Shown piece by piece: positions 44,534 through 53,277 of a stretch of 64,000 nt of DNA. The translations under genes and the position numbers were made by a program. The notes under the pieces were generated by a model that did no database searches, was not told the origin of the DNA, and worked only from the letters and a program-made list of their open reading frames with translations. The stretch covers positions 62,001 through 126,000 of the forward strand of contig NZ_JBHUER010000004.1 in NCBI RefSeq assembly GCF_042681025.1, given 5' to 3'. This DNA is from Methylopila henanensis. GTDB lineage: Bacteria > Pseudomonadota > Alphaproteobacteria > Rhizobiales > Methylopilaceae. Each line of letters starts with the position of its first letter. Within the stretch, counting starts at the first letter, position 1.

Positions 44534-45018
44534 GCGTTTCGCTTCGCGCCGCCGTCCCTTCGGACGCCAGCCTTGTCTACGCGCTGATCGGCGAGCTCGC
44601 GGTCTACGAGAAGCTGACCCATGAGGTCGCGGCCTCCGAGGCGGACATCGCCGCCGCGCTGTTCGCGCCGCAGCCCCGCGTGTTCTGCGAGATCGTCGAC
44701 TGGGACGGCGCGCCGGCGGGCTTCGCGCTCTGGTTCTACACGTTCTCGACCTTCCGCGGCCGGCACGGGATCTATCTGGAAGATCTGTTCGTGCGTCCGG
44801 AGTTCCGCGGGCGGGGACTCGGCAAGGCCCTGGTCGCGCGTCTCGCGGAACGCTGCCGCGACGAAGGGCTCGGCCGGCTGGAGTGGTCCGTGCTCGACTG
44901 GAACGCGCCGTCGATCGAGTTCTATCAGGGGCTCGGCGCGCGCCCGGTCGAGGGCTGGACCGGCTACCGGCTCGACGGCGGGGCGCTGGCGGCTCTCGGC
45001 GGCGCGAAGCAGGAGTGA
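44530..45018 (+). CDS. GNAT acetyltransferase, diamine/spermidine acetyltransferase-like
   Basis: The 162-residue protein has the eukaryote-like SSAT pattern: LIGELAVYEKLTHEV, GFALWFYTFSTFRGRHGIYLEDLFVRPEFRGRGLGKALV (acetyl-CoA loop), LEWSVLDWNAPSIEFYQGLGA. Polyamines or amino acid analogues are possible substrates. The GTG start at 44530 overlaps the thyA stop, so it is translated with thyA. Confidence 0.87.
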   Translation: MSVSLRAAVPSDASLVYALIGELAVYEKLTHEVAASEADIAAALFAPQPRVFCEIVDWDGAPAGFALWFYTFSTFRGRHGIYLEDLFVRPEFRGRGLGKALVARLAERCRDEGLGRLEWSVLDWNAPSIEFYQGLGARPVEGWTGYRLDGGALAALGGAKQE

Positions 45019-45173
45019 AGGCCGGTCACGCGACGCTTAGGCGAGCCTTAAGCGATGGCGGCGAAGGATCGGAACGTGTATCGCGAAAGGACGTTGCGGC
45101 CGGGCGGCGACTCGACCGGCGGCCGCGGCGAGGGGTGTCGCGCGAGATCGCGCGAGGGCGAGGACGGACGACG

Positions 45174-45545
45174 ATGTTTTTCTGGGCACGGACCGCGGCG
45201 GCCGCGGTGATGGTCATGACAGGGGCGACGGTCGCGCTGGCGCAGAGCACGCCGCAGCTGTTCGCGCAGACCGAGGAGACGCTGCGCGCCAAGCTCAAGT
45301 CGGCCTACGCCGGCCAGCCGGCGCGCTTCGGCTTCGAGAATTTCCGGCGCCGCACCAACGGCAAGGACGAGGCCGTCTGCGGCCAGGCGACGATCTATAT
45401 CGGCCGCGACAAGCCGAGCCTGGTGCGCTTCGTCTACCGTTACAACGCCGGGGACGCCGCGATCGAGACGCTCGGCGCCGACGACACGCGCACGGTTCAG
45501 GCTCTCTGGACGCCGCTCTGCCTGCGCGGCCGCCCGATCAATTGA
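45174..45545 (+). CDS. Exported protein of unknown function
   Basis: The 123-residue protein has a signal peptide (MFFWARTAAAAVMVMTGATV, cut near ALAQ) and a small periplasmic domain with two Cys (EAVCGQATIYIG, LWTPLCLRG) that may form a disulfide. No family recognised. GAGG precedes the ATG. Its TGA overlaps the folA TTG by 3 bases (TTGA), so it is part of the thyA-folA unit. Confidence 0.78.
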   Translation: MFFWARTAAAAVMVMTGATVALAQSTPQLFAQTEETLRAKLKSAYAGQPARFGFENFRRRTNGKDEAVCGQATIYIGRDKPSLVRFVYRYNAGDAAIETLGADDTRTVQALWTPLCLRGRPIN

Positions 45546-46069
45546 CCCTCCCGATCGTCATCGTCGCGGCCGTCGCCCTAAATCGCGTGATCGGCCGCGA
45601 CAACGACATGCCGTGGCGGATCTCCAGCGATCTGAAGCGGTTCAAAGCGGTGACGATGGGCAAGCCGCTCATCGTCGGCCGCCGCAACCATCAGGCGATC
45701 GGCCGTCCACTCCCCGGCCGGCAGACGATCGTGCTGACGCGCGACCGTACCTTCAGCGAGCCCGGCGTCCACGTCGCCCACGACCTCCAGGATGCGCTCG
45801 GCCTCGCCGAGGCGCTGGCGGAGGAGATGGGCGCGGACGAGATCATCAGCGCCGGCGGCGGCGAGATCTACGCGCTGACGCTGCCGCTCGCCGAGCGCAT
45901 GCGGCTGACGGAGATCGCGGCCGTTCCGGACGGCGACGTGCTGTTCCCCGAATACGACCCCGCGCAATGGCGCGAGACGTTCCGCGAAGCGCACGCCGCG
46001 GGCCCGCGCGACGAGTTCGCCTTCACCTTCCGGGACCTCGTGCGCGAGCGCGGGCTGAAGCGCTCGTGA
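45542..46069 (+). CDS. folA: Dihydrofolate reductase
   Basis: NADPH-dependent reduction of dihydrofolate; completes the cycle with ThyA. The 175-residue protein has IVAAVALNRVIGRDNDMPWRI, the catalytic Asp in SSDLKRFK, the NADPH segment VGRRNHQAIGRPLPGRQTIVLTR (Asn-His-Gln where Thr/Asn-aromatic-Glu is usual), and ISAGGGEIYALTLPLA. The start is TTG, overlapping the previous stop. Confidence 0.94.
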   Translation: MTLPIVIVAAVALNRVIGRDNDMPWRISSDLKRFKAVTMGKPLIVGRRNHQAIGRPLPGRQTIVLTRDRTFSEPGVHVAHDLQDALGLAEALAEEMGADEIISAGGGEIYALTLPLAERMRLTEIAAVPDGDVLFPEYDPAQWRETFREAHAAGPRDEFAFTFRDLVRERGLKRS

Positions 46070-46229
46070 TCGGCTGCGTCGTCGCGAAGGATTGATTTCG
46101 CGCGCTCGCGGCGCCACCTCGCGGAGCGCTAAGAGTCTCTTCGCGTTGAATGGCGGGGAGCGGTCGCCTATAAGCGCGGCTCGTGAGGTCGTGCGGCTCC
46201 CTCGGGGCCGCCAGCCAGAAGGACGTTCG

Positions 46230-47510
46230 ATGCCCTGGAGCAACCAGAGTGGTGGTGGCGGCGGCGGCGGACCGTGGGGCAACAAGCCCGGCGGCCCGTG
46301 GGGGCAGGGTCCCCAGCAGCAGGGCGGGCCTAATCCGCCCGATCTGGAGGATCTGATCCGTCGCGGCCAGGAACGCCTGCGCACCGTGCTGCCCGGCGGG
46401 GGCGGCGGCGGTCGCGGCGTGCTCGCGCTCGTGGCGGTCGCGGTGGTCGCCTGGGCCGTCTCCGGCTTCTACCGGGTCGAGGCGGACGAGGAAGGCATCG
46501 TGCTGCAGTTCGGCGCGTATGACCGCACCACGCAACCTGGCCTGAACTACCATCTGCCTTACCCGATCGAGACGGTGCTGACGCCCAAGGTCACCGCGCA
46601 GAACTCGATCGAGGTCGGCATGCGCACCGCGGTGAGCGGCGGCGCGCGGTCGGCGACCAGCCGTGAAGTGCCGCAGGAAAGCCTGATGCTGACGGGCGAC
46701 GAGAACATCGTCGACGTCAACTTCTCGGTCGTCTGGATGATCAAGCCGGCCGATCCCACCAGCGGCCGCCCCAGCGGCGCAGCGGACTATCTGTTCAATC
46801 TCCAGAATCCGGAAAGCACGATCAAGGCGGTCGCCGAAAGCGCGATGCGCGAGGTGGTGGGACGGTCGCGGCTTCAGCAGATCCTGACCGAAGGCACGCC
46901 CGAGACCGACGTCACGGCGCAGCCGACGACGCCGGGCGCTCCCGCCGTAGAGCCGGTGCGCAAGCCCGAAGACGTCCAGTCGGCGGCGGTGACGGCGGCG
47001 GCGGTGCGCGAGCTGATGCAGAAGACGCTCGACAGCTACGACGCCGGCATCGACATCGCGCAGGTCCAGCTCCAGAAGATCGCGCCTCCGGGCGAAGTCA
47101 TCGGGGCCTTCCGCGAGGTCCAGGCCGCGCAGGCCGACCGCATCCGGCTGACCAACGAGGCGCAGGCCTACGCCAACCGCATCGTGCCCGAGGCCCGCGG
47201 TCAGGCGGCCCAGACGCTGCAACGCGCGGAGGGCTACAAGGCCGCGATCGTCGCCGAGGCGCAGGGTCAGGCCTCGCGCTTCTCGCAGGTCGTGACCGAG
47301 TACAGCAAGGCGCCCGAGGTGACCCGTGAGCGCATCTTCATCGAGACGATGGAGCGTGTGATGGGCGCGGTCGACAAGGTGATCATCGATCCCAAGGCCT
47401 CCGGCCAGGGCGTCGTGCCCTTCCTGCCGCTCGACCAGCTCGGCGGCCAGCAGCAGCAACAGCAACGTCAGCAGCAGGCGCCGCGCGCCGGCGCGGGAGC
47501 GAACCAGTGA
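46230..47510 (+). CDS. hflK: FtsH protease modulator HflK
   Basis: SPFH/prohibitin-family inner-membrane protein that with HflC encloses FtsH. The 426-residue protein starts with a Gly-rich soluble head (MPWSNQSGGGGGGGPWGNKPG), one membrane helix (GVLALVAVAVVAWAVSGFY) and the SPFH domain. A Pro/Thr-rich insert of about 30 residues (TPETDVTAQPTTPGAPAVEP) interrupts it. The coiled coil (FREVQAAQADRIRLTNEAQAYANRIVPEARGQA) and a Gln-rich tail follow. The hflC GTG overlaps its stop. Confidence 0.96.
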   Translation: MPWSNQSGGGGGGGPWGNKPGGPWGQGPQQQGGPNPPDLEDLIRRGQERLRTVLPGGGGGGRGVLALVAVAVVAWAVSGFYRVEADEEGIVLQFGAYDRTTQPGLNYHLPYPIETVLTPKVTAQNSIEVGMRTAVSGGARSATSREVPQESLMLTGDENIVDVNFSVVWMIKPADPTSGRPSGAADYLFNLQNPESTIKAVAESAMREVVGRSRLQQILTEGTPETDVTAQPTTPGAPAVEPVRKPEDVQSAAVTAAAVRELMQKTLDSYDAGIDIAQVQLQKIAPPGEVIGAFREVQAAQADRIRLTNEAQAYANRIVPEARGQAAQTLQRAEGYKAAIVAEAQGQASRFSQVVTEYSKAPEVTRERIFIETMERVMGAVDKVIIDPKASGQGVVPFLPLDQLGGQQQQQQRQQQAPRAGAGANQ

Positions 47511-48427
47511 ACCGCAACATTCTCGGCGGCTTCCTCGCCATCCTCGCGGTCGCCGCTCTCGTGGCGGGCTACAGCGCGCTCTACACCGTCGCCCAGACCG
47601 AGCAGGTCATCGTGCTGCGCTTCGGCCAGCCGGTCGACACCGTCACGGAGCCGGGCCTGCACGTGAAGGTGCCATTCATCGAGACGGTGGTGCGCATCGA
47701 CAAGCGCATCCTCGATCTCGATTTGCCCGAGCGGGAGGCGACCGCGAACGACCAGAAGCGGCTCGTGGTGGACGCGTTCTCCCGCTACAGGATCACCAAC
47801 CCGCTCCGCTTCCGGCAGGCGGTGTCGGCGTCGGTGGAGCAGGCGAACGTCCGGCTCACGGCGGTGCTGACCGACGCTCTGCTCGAAGCTATCCGCTCCA
47901 ACAATTTCGAGCACGTCGTCCGGGACCGCCGCGATCAGATCATGGCGCGCATCCGGGATCAGGCGAACCGCGAGGCCGATCGCTTCGGCATCCAGATCGT
48001 CGACGTCCGCATCCGCCGCGCCGACCTTCCGGAACAGAACTCGAAGGCGGTGTTCGAACGCATGCAGTCCGAGCGCGCCCAGGAGGCGGCCCAGATCCGC
48101 GCCCGCGGCGCCGAGCAGGCGCAGGGCATCCGGGCTCGCTCGGAGCGCGACGCGCAGGTCATCGTGGCCGAAGCGAACCGCGACGCGGAGATCCAGCGCG
48201 GCCAGGGCGAGGCCGAGAAGACCCGCATCCTCGCGGAGGCGTTCGGCGCCAATCAGGAGTTCTTCGCCTTCTCCCGCTCGATGGACGCCTATGAGAAGAG
48301 CATGAGGGCCGGCACCCGGCTGGTGCTGGCGCCCGACAGCGCCTTCTTCCGCTTCTTCGAGCAGTCGGGCGGCCTTCCCGCGCCGGCCCGTCCGGCGGCA
48401 CCGGCTGGAACGCCCGCGCCGCAATGA
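47507..48427 (+). CDS. hflC: FtsH protease modulator HflC
   Basis: The 306-residue SPFH partner of HflK. It has an N-terminal membrane helix (ILGGFLAILAVAALVAGYSALYTV), the band-7 domain (EQVIVLRFGQPVDTVTEPGLHVKVPFIETV, DVRIRRADLPEQNSKAVFERM) and a coiled coil (RARSERDAQVIVAEANRDAEI). GTG start overlapping hflK; its own stop overlaps the DUF2065 gene. Confidence 0.96.
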   Translation: MNRNILGGFLAILAVAALVAGYSALYTVAQTEQVIVLRFGQPVDTVTEPGLHVKVPFIETVVRIDKRILDLDLPEREATANDQKRLVVDAFSRYRITNPLRFRQAVSASVEQANVRLTAVLTDALLEAIRSNNFEHVVRDRRDQIMARIRDQANREADRFGIQIVDVRIRRADLPEQNSKAVFERMQSERAQEAAQIRARGAEQAQGIRARSERDAQVIVAEANRDAEIQRGQGEAEKTRILAEAFGANQEFFAFSRSMDAYEKSMRAGTRLVLAPDSAFFRFFEQSGGLPAPARPAAPAGTPAPQ

Positions 48428-48609
48428 TCGACTTCTTCGCCGCCCTCGGTCTCGTGCTCGTGATCGAGGGCGTCCTGTTCGCGGGCTTTCCCGCGGCGGC
48501 GAAGAGATCCTGCGCCCACATTCTCGAAACCGACGACGGCGCGCTGCGCGCGCTCGGCGTCGGCTGCGCCGTGATCGGCTTGGTCGTGGTCTGGTTCGTG
48601 CGGGGCTGA
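48424..48609 (+). CDS. DUF2065 small membrane protein
   Basis: The 61-residue protein has two membrane helices (MIDFFAALGLVLVIEGVLFAGF and LGVGCAVIGLVVVWFVRG). DUF2065 proteins typically follow hflKC. Its ATG overlaps the hflC stop. The degP-type protease gene that often comes next is absent; a convergent GGDEF gene lies there instead. Confidence 0.93.
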   Translation: MIDFFAALGLVLVIEGVLFAGFPAAAKRSCAHILETDDGALRALGVGCAVIGLVVVWFVRG

Positions 48610-48636
48610 CCGGAAGCGCTTGAGCCGGCTTGGGCT

Positions 48637-49902
48637 TCAGGCGGTCTCGGCGGCCTGACCCGCCGCCAGCTCGACCCGGTTGCGCCCGCGCTGCTTGGCC
48701 GCGTAGAGCGCGGCGTCCGCCTCCTCGATCAGGCGCTCGAGCCGGCCGGGCGGCGCCGCCGCGACGCCGATGCTCACCGTCACCACGCCCGCAAGGCCGC
48801 CCGGATTCACGAGCGCCCGGTTCTCGACGCTCGCGCGCACCCGCTCGGCGATCGCGCGGGCTTCCTCCAGCACGACGTCCGGCAGCAGGACGACGAACTC
48901 CTCCCCGCCAAAACGCGCGACGAAGTCCACCCCCTCCCTGAGCTCCGATCGGATCAGGCCGGCGACCGCCGCGAGCCGTTCGTCGCCGGCGGCGTGGCCG
49001 AGTTCGTCGTTGAGCTGCTTGAAGCGGTCGACGTCGATCATGAAGAGACCGATCGTCGAGCGCTCGTCGGCCCCGATCCTGAGGGCTCCGAACACCTCGT
49101 CGAAATGGCGCCGGTTCGACAGCGAGGTTAGCGGATCGGTCCGCGCCATGGCGAACAGCCGGCTGTTCACGGCCTCGATCTCACGCATCTTCAGCCGCTC
49201 GCTCATCGTCAGCACGAAGACGCGGTAATGCAGCCGGTCGTGGGCGCGGCGCGCGAAGGTGAGGCCTGCGAGCCCGCCGCCATAGAACAGCGCCATCTGC
49301 GCCGCTTCGTTGGTCGACAGCGGGGGATCGGGGATCTGGAGCAGGAACCCGCAGAACAGGGCGATCGAGACGCCGGTCAGGATAAGAGTGTCGCGCCATG
49401 CGATGCGCGTGACCATGACGCCGCTGCCTGCGACGAAGGCGGCGTGGACGATGTAACGCTCCGTCAGCTCGGGCCCGTAGCTGAGGCCGGTCGCGCCGGC
49501 GACAAACATGACCGCCGCGCAGCACACGATGACGATCACGCCCTCGAGCCCGGGTTTCGCCATGGCGTGGATCAGCCATGCGGCCGCCAGCAGGAACACG
49601 GTCAGTCCGAACCGCGCCGCGGCGAAGGCTCCGAAGGCGTTCTGGTCAGCGAGCAGCGGGTCGAGCGGAAAGCACAGCGCGTTCAGGATCGCGATCGAGA
49701 CCAGCCACGCCCTGATGATCTTCTTGCGACTTGGCCAGGTCGCATGACGAAACGCCGCGTGGATGGCCGGCGGCAGCCGCAGCTCCCGTGTCCGCACGCG
49801 CGTCAGGGCCTCGATCGCTTCAGCGAAACCCGGATCGGAAGGAACCGCGTCCAGATAGGCCGCCCGTCCTGTGGCCTCCGATGTCATCATGCGAATCGCC
49901 AT
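48637..49902 (-). CDS. Membrane diguanylate cyclase (GGDEF)
   Basis: Synthesises cyclic di-GMP. About 421 residues with six predicted membrane helices in the first half (from IIRAWLVSIAILNALCF to AAQMALFYGGGLAGLTF), then a GGDEF domain: DPLTSLSNRRHFDEVFG, GLFMIDVDRFKQLNDELGHAAGD, active site RFGGEEFVVLL. The product-inhibition site (RxxD five residues before GGEEF) reads EGVD, so feedback control may be lost. The ATG at 49902 is used; a GTG at 49956 is possible. Confidence 0.93.
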   Translation of the reverse strand: MAIRMMTSEATGRAAYLDAVPSDPGFAEAIEALTRVRTRELRLPPAIHAAFRHATWPSRKKIIRAWLVSIAILNALCFPLDPLLADQNAFGAFAAARFGLTVFLLAAAWLIHAMAKPGLEGVIVIVCCAAVMFVAGATGLSYGPELTERYIVHAAFVAGSGVMVTRIAWRDTLILTGVSIALFCGFLLQIPDPPLSTNEAAQMALFYGGGLAGLTFARRAHDRLHYRVFVLTMSERLKMREIEAVNSRLFAMARTDPLTSLSNRRHFDEVFGALRIGADERSTIGLFMIDVDRFKQLNDELGHAAGDERLAAVAGLIRSELREGVDFVARFGGEEFVVLLPDVVLEEARAIAERVRASVENRALVNPGGLAGVVTVSIGVAAAPPGRLERLIEEADAALYAAKQRGRNRVELAAGQAAETA

Positions 49903-50095
49903 GGCCGTCTGTTCACGTCTGGTCGCCTTTTTTGGGCTGAGCAAACGGCAGGCCACGTCTTGAGGCTGGCCGCCGACGGGCGGTCGCGCGGCCGTGGAAC
50001 GCGTGTGCGGCCGAGGGGTCGGTCGTGCGGGCGGCGCTCAACCGCGCGGCGGGAGGGCGTCGGAACGACGCCCGGCCGCCGGCCTGCACCGCGAT

Positions 50096-50290
50096 CTAGG
50101 CGCTGACGTCGAGCAGACGGCCGACGCCGTCGGGAGTCTGGGCCTTCACCGTCTCGGCCACCTGGGCGACCAGACCGGCGACCGCCTGCTGCTGTTCGTT
50201 GGCGATTTTGAGCGCGGCGATGGTGAAGCCGTCGCGGGTCTGCTGCGCCGACGTGGCGACGGCGGAGGCCGCAAGCGAACCGATCTCCAT
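50096..50290 (-). CDS. YjfB-like putative motility protein
   Basis: The 64-residue helical protein is MEIGSLAASAVATSAQQTRD, then IAALKIANEQQQAVAGLVAQV and the end VGRLLDVSA. This resembles the small YjfB family often found near motility genes. A GGAGGG site precedes the ATG at 50290. No flagellar gene is adjacent. Function unknown. Confidence 0.78.
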   Translation of the reverse strand: MEIGSLAASAVATSAQQTRDGFTIAALKIANEQQQAVAGLVAQVAETVKAQTPDGVGRLLDVSA

Positions 50291-50366
50291 GGCGTCCCTC
50301 CTCACGGCGTGGGGAGGTACCTTGAGGCGCCCGGATTAACGCAAAGCTAACGTGATGAGCGATCGA

Positions 50367-51248
50367 TCAGCGCGTGGGGACGGGCTCGGCGCCGCGGTAG
50401 TCGTAGAAGCCGCGCTGCGTCTTCCGCCCGAGCCAGCCGGCCTCGACGTATTTCACCAGAAGCGGGCAGGGGCGGTACTTGCTGTCCGCCAGCCCCTCGT
50501 ACAGCACCTGCATGATCGACAGGCAGGTGTCGAGGCCTATGAAGTCCGCAAGCTGCAGCGGCCCCATCGGGTGGTTGGCGCCGAGCTTCATGGCGGTGTC
50601 GATGGCGTCGACCGAGCCCACGCCCTCGTAAAGCGTGTAGATCGCCTCGTTGATCATCGGCAGCAGGATGCGGTTGACCATGAAGGCCGGGAAGTCCTCG
50701 GAGACGGCGACCGTCTTGCCGAGCTTGTCGATCAGCGCGCGAGCGCTGTCGAAGGTCTCGTCCTCGGTCGCGATGCCGCGGATGAGCTCCACGAGCTGCA
50801 TCACCGGGACCGGGTTCATGAAGTGGATGCCGATGAAGCGCTCGGGCCTGTCGGTCGAGGCGGCGAGCCGCGTGATCGAGATCGACGAGGTGTTGGTCGC
50901 GACCATCGTCTCGGGCTTCAGCGTCGGGCAGAGTTCCGAGAAGATCTTCCGCTTGATCTGCTCGTCCTCGGTCGCGGCCTCGATCACCAGATCGCAGTCC
51001 GCGAGGTCGGCGTAGGTGCTGACGGGGTGGATGCGCGCAAGGGCTGCGGCGCGGTCCGCGTCAGTGACGGCGCCCTTGCCGACCTGACGCTTGATGTTGT
51101 GGTCGATCCGCTCGATCGCCGCGGCGATCCGGCTCTGGTCGATGTCGTTGAAGGAGACGTCGAGGCCTGCGAGCGCGCAGACATGCGCGATGCCGCTGCC
51201 CATCTGGCCGGCGCCGATCACGCCGATCCTGCCAATCTCCGTCGCCAT
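50367..51248 (-). CDS. 3-hydroxybutyryl-CoA dehydrogenase
   Basis: NAD(P)-dependent oxidation of 3-hydroxybutyryl-CoA to acetoacetyl-CoA. The 293-residue single-function enzyme has the Rossmann motif GVIGAGQMGSGIAHV, the catalytic His in IGIHFMNPVPVMQLVE, NTSSISIT, and the C-terminal domain NRILLPMINEA and LGANHPMGPLQLADFIGLD. ATG at 51248 by family start. It lies downstream of etfBA but has its own promoter, since a terminator separates them. Confidence 0.95.
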   Translation of the reverse strand: MATEIGRIGVIGAGQMGSGIAHVCALAGLDVSFNDIDQSRIAAAIERIDHNIKRQVGKGAVTDADRAAALARIHPVSTYADLADCDLVIEAATEDEQIKRKIFSELCPTLKPETMVATNTSSISITRLAASTDRPERFIGIHFMNPVPVMQLVELIRGIATEDETFDSARALIDKLGKTVAVSEDFPAFMVNRILLPMINEAIYTLYEGVGSVDAIDTAMKLGANHPMGPLQLADFIGLDTCLSIMQVLYEGLADSKYRPCPLLVKYVEAGWLGRKTQRGFYDYRGAEPVPTR

Positions 51249-51278
51249 TTGATCCGCCTGGCCGTTTCTTGGGTCCTT

Positions 51279-51311
51279 GGCGCGCCTCATACGGCGCGCC
51301 GGATAATTATA
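51279..51311 (-). promoter_or_regulatory. Promoter with inverted repeat upstream of the hydroxybutyryl-CoA dehydrogenase gene
   Basis: On the minus strand a consensus -10 box TATAAT (51311-51306) is followed by GGCGCGCC-GTATGA-GGCGCGCC (51300-51279) at the expected transcription start. The repeat could be an operator or a 5' leader hairpin. No good -35 is seen. Confidence 0.5.
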
Positions 51312-51332
51312 GTTATTGCAACGCACAAAACC

Positions 51333-51360
51333 AGCGCCGGAAGAGGGTTCTTCCGGCGCT
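51333..51360 (-). terminator. Rho-independent terminator of etfA
   Basis: A perfect 12-bp stem with a 4-nt loop (51333-51344 with 51349-51360), followed on the minus strand by GGTTTTG; it starts 9 nt after the etfA stop. Confidence 0.88.
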
Positions 51361-51368
51361 GCGGTTCG

Positions 51369-52310
51369 TCACTTGGCCTTGGCGAGCTCCGCCTGCAGCT
51401 CCGGCGCCGCGGCGAAGAGATCGGCCACCAGGCCGTAATCCGCCACCTGGAAGATCGGCGCGTCCTCGTCCTTGTTGATCGCGACGATGACCTTCGAGTC
51501 CTTCATGCCGGCGAGATGCTGGATCGCGCCGGAGATGCCGAGGGCCACGTAGAGTTCGGGGGCGACGATCTTGCCGGTTTGGCCGACCTGCTGGTCGTTG
51601 GGCGCGTAGCCCGCGTCCACCGCGGCCCGGCTCGCGCCGATCGCGGCGCCGAAGGCGTCGGCGAGAGGCTCGATCACCTCCTTGAACTTCTCGGCCGAAC
51701 CGAGCGCCCGCCCGCCCGAGACCACGACCTTGGCGGAGCCGAGCTCCGGCCGGTCGGACTGGGTGAGGTCCTCGCCCACGAAGCTCGACAGCGCAGGGTC
51801 GGCCGCGCCCGAGATTTCCTCGACCGTGGCCGAGCCGCCGTCGCCCGTCGGCGCGAAGGAGGCCGTGCGGACGGTGATGACCTTCTTCGGGTCTTTCGAC
51901 TTGACCGTCTGGAGCGCGTTGCCGGCGTAGATCGGCCGCTCGAACGTGTCGGGGCCTTCGACCTTGGTGATGTCGGAGATCTGCATCACGTCGAGCTTGG
52001 CGGCGACGCGCGGCAGGATGTTCTTCCCGGTCGTGGAGGACGAGGCCACAAGCGCGTCATAGGAGCCCATCAGGCCAAGGATGAGCTCCGCGAACGGCTC
52101 GGCGAGGCCATGGCCGTAGGATTCCCCGTTCACGAGCAGCACCTTCTCGACGCCCTCGAGCCTGGCCGCGGCGTCCGCCGCGCCGCGCGGGCCCTTGCCG
52201 GCGACAAGCACGTGCACGGGCGCGCCCAGCGCTCTGGCCGCGGTCAGCGCCTTGGCGGTGGCGTCGCCGAGGTGGTCTTCGTGATGGTCGGCGAGGAGCA
52301 GGGTCGTCAT
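51369..52310 (-). CDS. etfA: Electron transfer flavoprotein alpha subunit
   Basis: With EtfB carries electrons from acyl-CoA and related dehydrogenases to ETF-ubiquinone oxidoreductase. The 313-residue protein has the N-terminal domain (LLLADHHEDHLGDATAKALTAA) and the C-terminal FAD site: VVVSGGRALGSAEKF, GASRAAVDAGYAPNDQQVGQTGKIVAPELYVALGISGAIQH, VAINKDEDAPIFQVADYGLV. It starts 2 bp after the etfB stop. Confidence 0.97.
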   Translation of the reverse strand: MTTLLLADHHEDHLGDATAKALTAARALGAPVHVLVAGKGPRGAADAAARLEGVEKVLLVNGESYGHGLAEPFAELILGLMGSYDALVASSSTTGKNILPRVAAKLDVMQISDITKVEGPDTFERPIYAGNALQTVKSKDPKKVITVRTASFAPTGDGGSATVEEISGAADPALSSFVGEDLTQSDRPELGSAKVVVSGGRALGSAEKFKEVIEPLADAFGAAIGASRAAVDAGYAPNDQQVGQTGKIVAPELYVALGISGAIQHLAGMKDSKVIVAINKDEDAPIFQVADYGLVADLFAAAPELQAELAKAK

Positions 52311-52312
52311 GG

Positions 52313-53062
52313 TCAGATCACTCCCGCTTCGGACTTGAGCTTCGCGACGAGTTCGGCGACGGAGCCGACCTTGGCGCCGGCCTGCCGCTTCGGCGGTTCG
52401 GTCGTCTTCAGCACCTCGAGCCGCGGCGCGAGGTCGACGCCGAGATCGGCCGCGGACTTCTCGTCGATCGGCTTCTTCTTCGCCTTCATGATGTTGGGCA
52501 GCGAGGCGTAGCGCGGCTCGTTCAGGCGCAGGTCGGTGGTGACCACCGCCGGCAGCTTGAGCGACACGGTCTGGAGACCGCCGTCGACCTCGCGGGTGAC
52601 CTCGACGCTCTCGCCGCCCGGCGCGACCTTCGAGGCGAAGGTGCCCTGCGGCCAGCCGAGCAGGGCCGCGAGCATCTGGCCGGTCTGGTTGCAGTCGTCG
52701 TCGATCGCCTGCTTGCCCATCACGACCAGGCCCGGCTTCTCCTCCTCGACGATCTTGGCGAGGATCTTGGCGACGGCGAGCGGCTCCGTCGGCTGGTCGG
52801 TCTTCACTAGGACGCCGCGGTCGCCACCCATGGCGAGGCCGGTGCGGATGGTTTCGGCCGCCTGGGCCGGGCCGACGGAGACGACCACCACTTCGGTCGC
52901 CTTGCCGGCCTCCTTGAGGCGCAGCGCTTCTTCGACCGCGATCTCGTCGAACGGGTTCATCGACATTTTGACGTTCGCAAGCTCGACGCCCGACCCGTCC
53001 GGTTTCACCCGGATTTTCACGTTGTAGTCGACCACTCGCTTGACCGGGACGAGAACCTTCAT
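52313..53062 (-). CDS. etfB: Electron transfer flavoprotein beta subunit
   Basis: AMP-binding partner of EtfA. The 249 residues are the standard length: MKVLVPVKRVVDYNVKIRVK, MNPFDEIAVEEALRLKEAG, the ETF-beta signature region VVMGKQAIDDDCNQTGQMLAALLGWPQGTFAS, and a C-terminal extension that wraps EtfA. The ATG at 53062 is preferred. First gene of the etfBA operon. Confidence 0.97.
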   Translation of the reverse strand: MKVLVPVKRVVDYNVKIRVKPDGSGVELANVKMSMNPFDEIAVEEALRLKEAGKATEVVVVSVGPAQAAETIRTGLAMGGDRGVLVKTDQPTEPLAVAKILAKIVEEEKPGLVVMGKQAIDDDCNQTGQMLAALLGWPQGTFASKVAPGGESVEVTREVDGGLQTVSLKLPAVVTTDLRLNEPRYASLPNIMKAKKKPIDEKSAADLGVDLAPRLEVLKTTEPPKRQAGAKVGSVAELVAKLKSEAGVI

Positions 53063-53223
53063 CGCGTCGTTCACCTCGGATTCGCTGCCGATGCCCGCTT
53101 GGCTGCGCCGAAGTTCGGGGGTGGCGCGCCGCTGACCGGGGCGGACAGTAGGGGTGCGGCGCCTGCGAAGTCAACGCGCCGAAAGGCGGTCGATCTGATC
53201 CGAAAGTCAAAGAGCCGCTTGGA

Positions 53224-53270
53224 GAAAACGCGCCGGCCGCGGCGCAAGGGACGACGGGCGCGGCCGGCGC
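53224..53270 (-). terminator. Probable dnaA terminator
   Basis: On the minus strand an 11-bp stem, GCGCCGGCCGC (53270-53260) with GCGGCCGGCGC (53240-53230), followed by GTTTTCTCC, just past the dnaA stop. Confidence 0.7.
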
Positions 53271-53277
53271 CGAGGCC

